Assembly: GCA_963837585.1 (NCBI GenBank) | Contig: CAWINX010000004.1 | Location: 682,001-746,000, forward strand | Source of the DNA: CAWINX01 sp963837585 | GTDB taxonomy: Bacteria > Actinomycetota > Thermoleophilia > Solirubrobacterales > 70-9 | DNA: 64,000 nt | Direction: 5' to 3' | Notes under the pieces: generated by a model | The model's input: only the letters and a program-made list of their open reading frames with translations | Databases searched by the model: none | Told to the model about the DNA's origin: nothing | Shown: piece by piece, positions 62,505-64,000 of the stretch | Layout of the letters: every line of letters begins with the position of its first letter | How positions within the stretch are numbered: the stretch's first letter is position 1 | Program-made: the position numbers and the translations under genes

Positions 62505-62894
62505 CTAGGCGAGCAGCTTGGCCTTCGCCGCGTCGAACTCCTCGCTGGAGATCGCGCCCTTTTCCTTCAGGTCGTGCAGTTTGGCCAGCTCATCCGCCGA
62601 GGACGTGTGCGCCGTCTGGCGGATGTAGGCATCCATGTGGTGTTTGGCCTCGGCCTGCGCTTTGATCGTCCGGTCGCGCATCCCGCTGCCGCGCGCGATC
62701 AGGTAGATCAACGCCGTCAAGAACGGGATGAAGACCAGGAACAGCACCCAGGCGGCCTTCGCCCAGCCGGACAGCTCGTGGTCGCGGAAGAGGTCGTTGA
62801 GGATCACGATCAGGATCCAGATCCAGATCACGAAGAAGAAGATCTCGAGCGCGAGCAGCAGCGCGTCACCCAGAGAGAAGTCAGCAAGCAGCAA
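62505..62894 (-). CDS. PLDc_N/SHOCT-domain membrane protein
   Basis: This 129-residue protein has two membrane helices (LLLALEIFFFVIWIWILIVI and AAWVLFLVFIPFLTALIYLI) in a phospholipase D-nuclease N-terminal-like module. A C-terminal SHOCT motif follows, ELAKLHDLKEKGAISSEEFD AAKAKLL. SHOCT motifs mediate oligomerisation; no catalytic domain is present. It converges on the GAP-family gene with a 5-nt gap. The function is unknown. Confidence 0.84.
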   Translation of the reverse strand: MLLADFSLGDALLLALEIFFFVIWIWILIVILNDLFRDHELSGWAKAAWVLFLVFIPFLTALIYLIARGSGMRDRTIKAQAEAKHHMDAYIRQTAHTSSADELAKLHDLKEKGAISSEEFDAAKAKLLA

Positions 62895-63022
62895 TGGAGC
62901 GTCCTTTCAGTTGGAACGAGGCGGCCGAATGCCGCTGGTCACTGCTTCCGCACGCTATCCGGCGCCCCTGCTTGACGCATCCGTAATTTTCGCCCAACCC
63001 GCCTATAGAGGACAGCTCGGAA

Positions 63023-63457
63023 TCAGGCAGCAGCGCCGCCTGGGCCGTTTCGCTCATCCAGGACGCTGAGCACGGCTTTTGTGTTGGCCCGGATCTGCTC
63101 GCCCATGTCATCCAACCTCTGACGACCACGCTCCAGCTCGGCCATCACCGACTGCCAGACCTTCTCGTTGCGCAGCAAGGTTTCGTGGATGAACTGCCGG
63201 AAGTCGTCGATGCGCTCCTGGGACTCGGCCGCGCGCTCTTCCTCGAACCGCGCCCGTTCCTCTTCGTAGGCCTTCCACTCGGCCTCGCGCTTCTCGCAGT
63301 AGCGCGTCCACGCCGCTTCGCGTTTTTCTTCGTAGCGCTTCCGCTCGGCAGCGCGCTCTTCGTCGTAGCGCTTCCGCTCGGCAGCGCGCTGGATCGACTC
63401 TTCACGCTGCTGCCGAATGAGTTCGCGGAGGCTGGTGCGACCGAACATGGAACGCAT
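63023..63457 (-). CDS. Charged coiled-coil protein of unknown function
   Basis: This is an unrecognised 144-residue protein. It is almost entirely helical with repeats of A-A-E-R-K-R-Y-(D/E)-E and E-K-R-E-A-(A/E)-W (residues ~22-75), then DDFRQFIHETLLRNEKVWQS and a second amphipathic helix ending NTKAVLSVLDE. The repeat units of about 7-11 residues suggest a long alpha-helical rod. It has no signal peptide or membrane segment. The frame is intact. Confidence 0.65.
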   Translation of the reverse strand: MRSMFGRTSLRELIRQQREESIQRAAERKRYDEERAAERKRYEEKREAAWTRYCEKREAEWKAYEEERARFEEERAAESQERIDDFRQFIHETLLRNEKVWQSVMAELERGRQRLDDMGEQIRANTKAVLSVLDERNGPGGAAA

Positions 63458-63529
63458 TGTCGCAGGCCTATTCCTACGAATGGGCGCACTGATGTCACAA
63501 AAGTGAAACTTCCCTGGGACGAATACCGC

Positions 63530-64000
63530 TCAGTCGGCGACGAGGCGTGCGGCGAAGAGGACCGCGGCGACCGAGGTCGCCAGGTTGAGGCTGGAGACGC
63601 CCTCCTTCATCGGGATGCGCAGGCGGGCGTCGGCGCGGGAGAGGAGCTCGGGGCTGAGGCCGTGGCGCTCGGCGCCGAAGGCGAGGACGGCGCGGGGCGG
63701 CAACTCGCCGGGGCGAAGCGGGTCGCCGTCGGGGTCGAGGGCGATCAGCGGGCGGCCTCCCTGCGGCGGCTCCTCGACCGCGGCGACGGGGAGGGCGAAG
63801 TGCAGGCCGGCGGCGCCCCGCACCGCGTCGGGGTGCCAGGGGTCGTTGCGGCCGGTGGTCAGGACCGCCGCCGCGTCGGCCGCCGCCGCCACCCGCACGC
63901 AGGCGCCCATGTTGCCCATGTTGCGCGGCTCCTCGAGCAGGACGATCGGGCGCGGGGCGCTCGTCGGCCAGGGTCGCCGCCACGTCGACCCGCGGCCGTC
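63530..64000 (-). CDS. TrmH/SpoU-family RNA 2'-O-methyltransferase (partial, one frameshift)
   Basis: This is a SPOUT-fold methyltransferase that methylates rRNA or tRNA ribose; its N-terminus lies beyond the right edge. The knot motifs are visible: LLEEPRNMGNMGACVRVAAA (motif 1, N-x-G-N-x-G/A, reached by repairing a shift near 63,955), VLAFGAERHGLSPELLSRAD (motif 2, G-x-E-x-x-G) and IPMKEGVSSLNLATSVAAVL (motif 3, S-L-N-x-x-x-S). These cover the whole SAM-binding knot. The specific target RNA cannot be told. Confidence 0.86.
   Translation of the reverse strand, partial: DGRGSTWRRPWPTSAPRPIVLLEEPRNMGNMGACVRVAAAADAAAVLTTGRNDPWHPDAVRGAAGLHFALPVAAVEEPPQGGRPLIALDPDGDPLRPGELPPRAVLAFGAERHGLSPELLSRADARLRIPMKEGVSSLNLATSVAAVLFAARLVAD

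Overview
The window is very G+C-rich chromosomal DNA. It carries two F420-dependent luciferase-like oxidoreductases, ergothioneine genes (egtB, egtD), an ArsA/Get3-like ATPase pair, a short primary sigma factor, a DUF5679 zinc protein, many GTG/TTG starts and many genes whose -10 element lies 6-9 nt from the start codon (leaderless transcripts). Together these suggest an actinobacterium, most likely class Thermoleophilia (Solirubrobacterales-like). This placement is inferred from gene content, not from a marker search.

Layout. 0-5.7 kb: the start of ftsZ behind a ParA gene (minus strand), two tandem ArsA-like ATPases (plus), an unrecognised 525-residue protein and an HxlR regulator. 5.8-23.2 kb: a nearly complete type IV pilus locus. 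The plus-strand half holds three pseudopilin-like genes, pilM, pilN and a pilO/pilP-like ORF. The minus-strand half holds pilT2, a conserved unknown, pilB, pilT, pilC, a polytopic membrane protein, the major pilin pilA behind a structured leader, an Ig-like repeat surface protein and the prepilin peptidase. 23.4-32.5 kb: housekeeping genes (rpoD, yihY, glpX, LLM oxidoreductase, histone-deacetylase-like amidohydrolase, egtB-egtD, SDR, DUF6941). 32.9-36.2 kb: an integrated element that splits a TadE-like gene. It carries a degraded serine recombinase, a replication-relaxation-like gene and about 1.1 kb of extreme-GC DNA. 36.8-47.9 kb: pntA1-pntA2-pntB, LLM oxidoreductase, CtpE-like P-type ATPase, thioesterase-monooxygenase-thiolase, DUF5679, plsC. 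47.9-64 kb: Fic protein, PAS and metallo-beta-lactamase-fold proteins, HD hydrolase, a methylthioadenosine salvage pair, permease, MFS-MarR pair, ion channel, acs, uppP, NlpC/P60 hydrolase, small membrane proteins and a partial TrmH methyltransferase.

About 27 genes are interrupted by one or more one-base shifts, while many long genes are intact. The shifts cluster (18.5-23.2, 26.7-31.9 and 33-35 kb) and often sit in short homopolymers. I read most of them as uncorrected long-read errors rather than pseudogenes, so coordinates of frameshifted genes give the outer limits of the repaired gene.

The two most interesting points are the element at 32,925-36,159 and the ParA-FtsZ gene pair. Removing the element restores a continuous host gene and leaves exactly a two-base TG core, as expected for a serine integrase. 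In the ParA-FtsZ pair both proteins carry long disordered N-terminal extensions.
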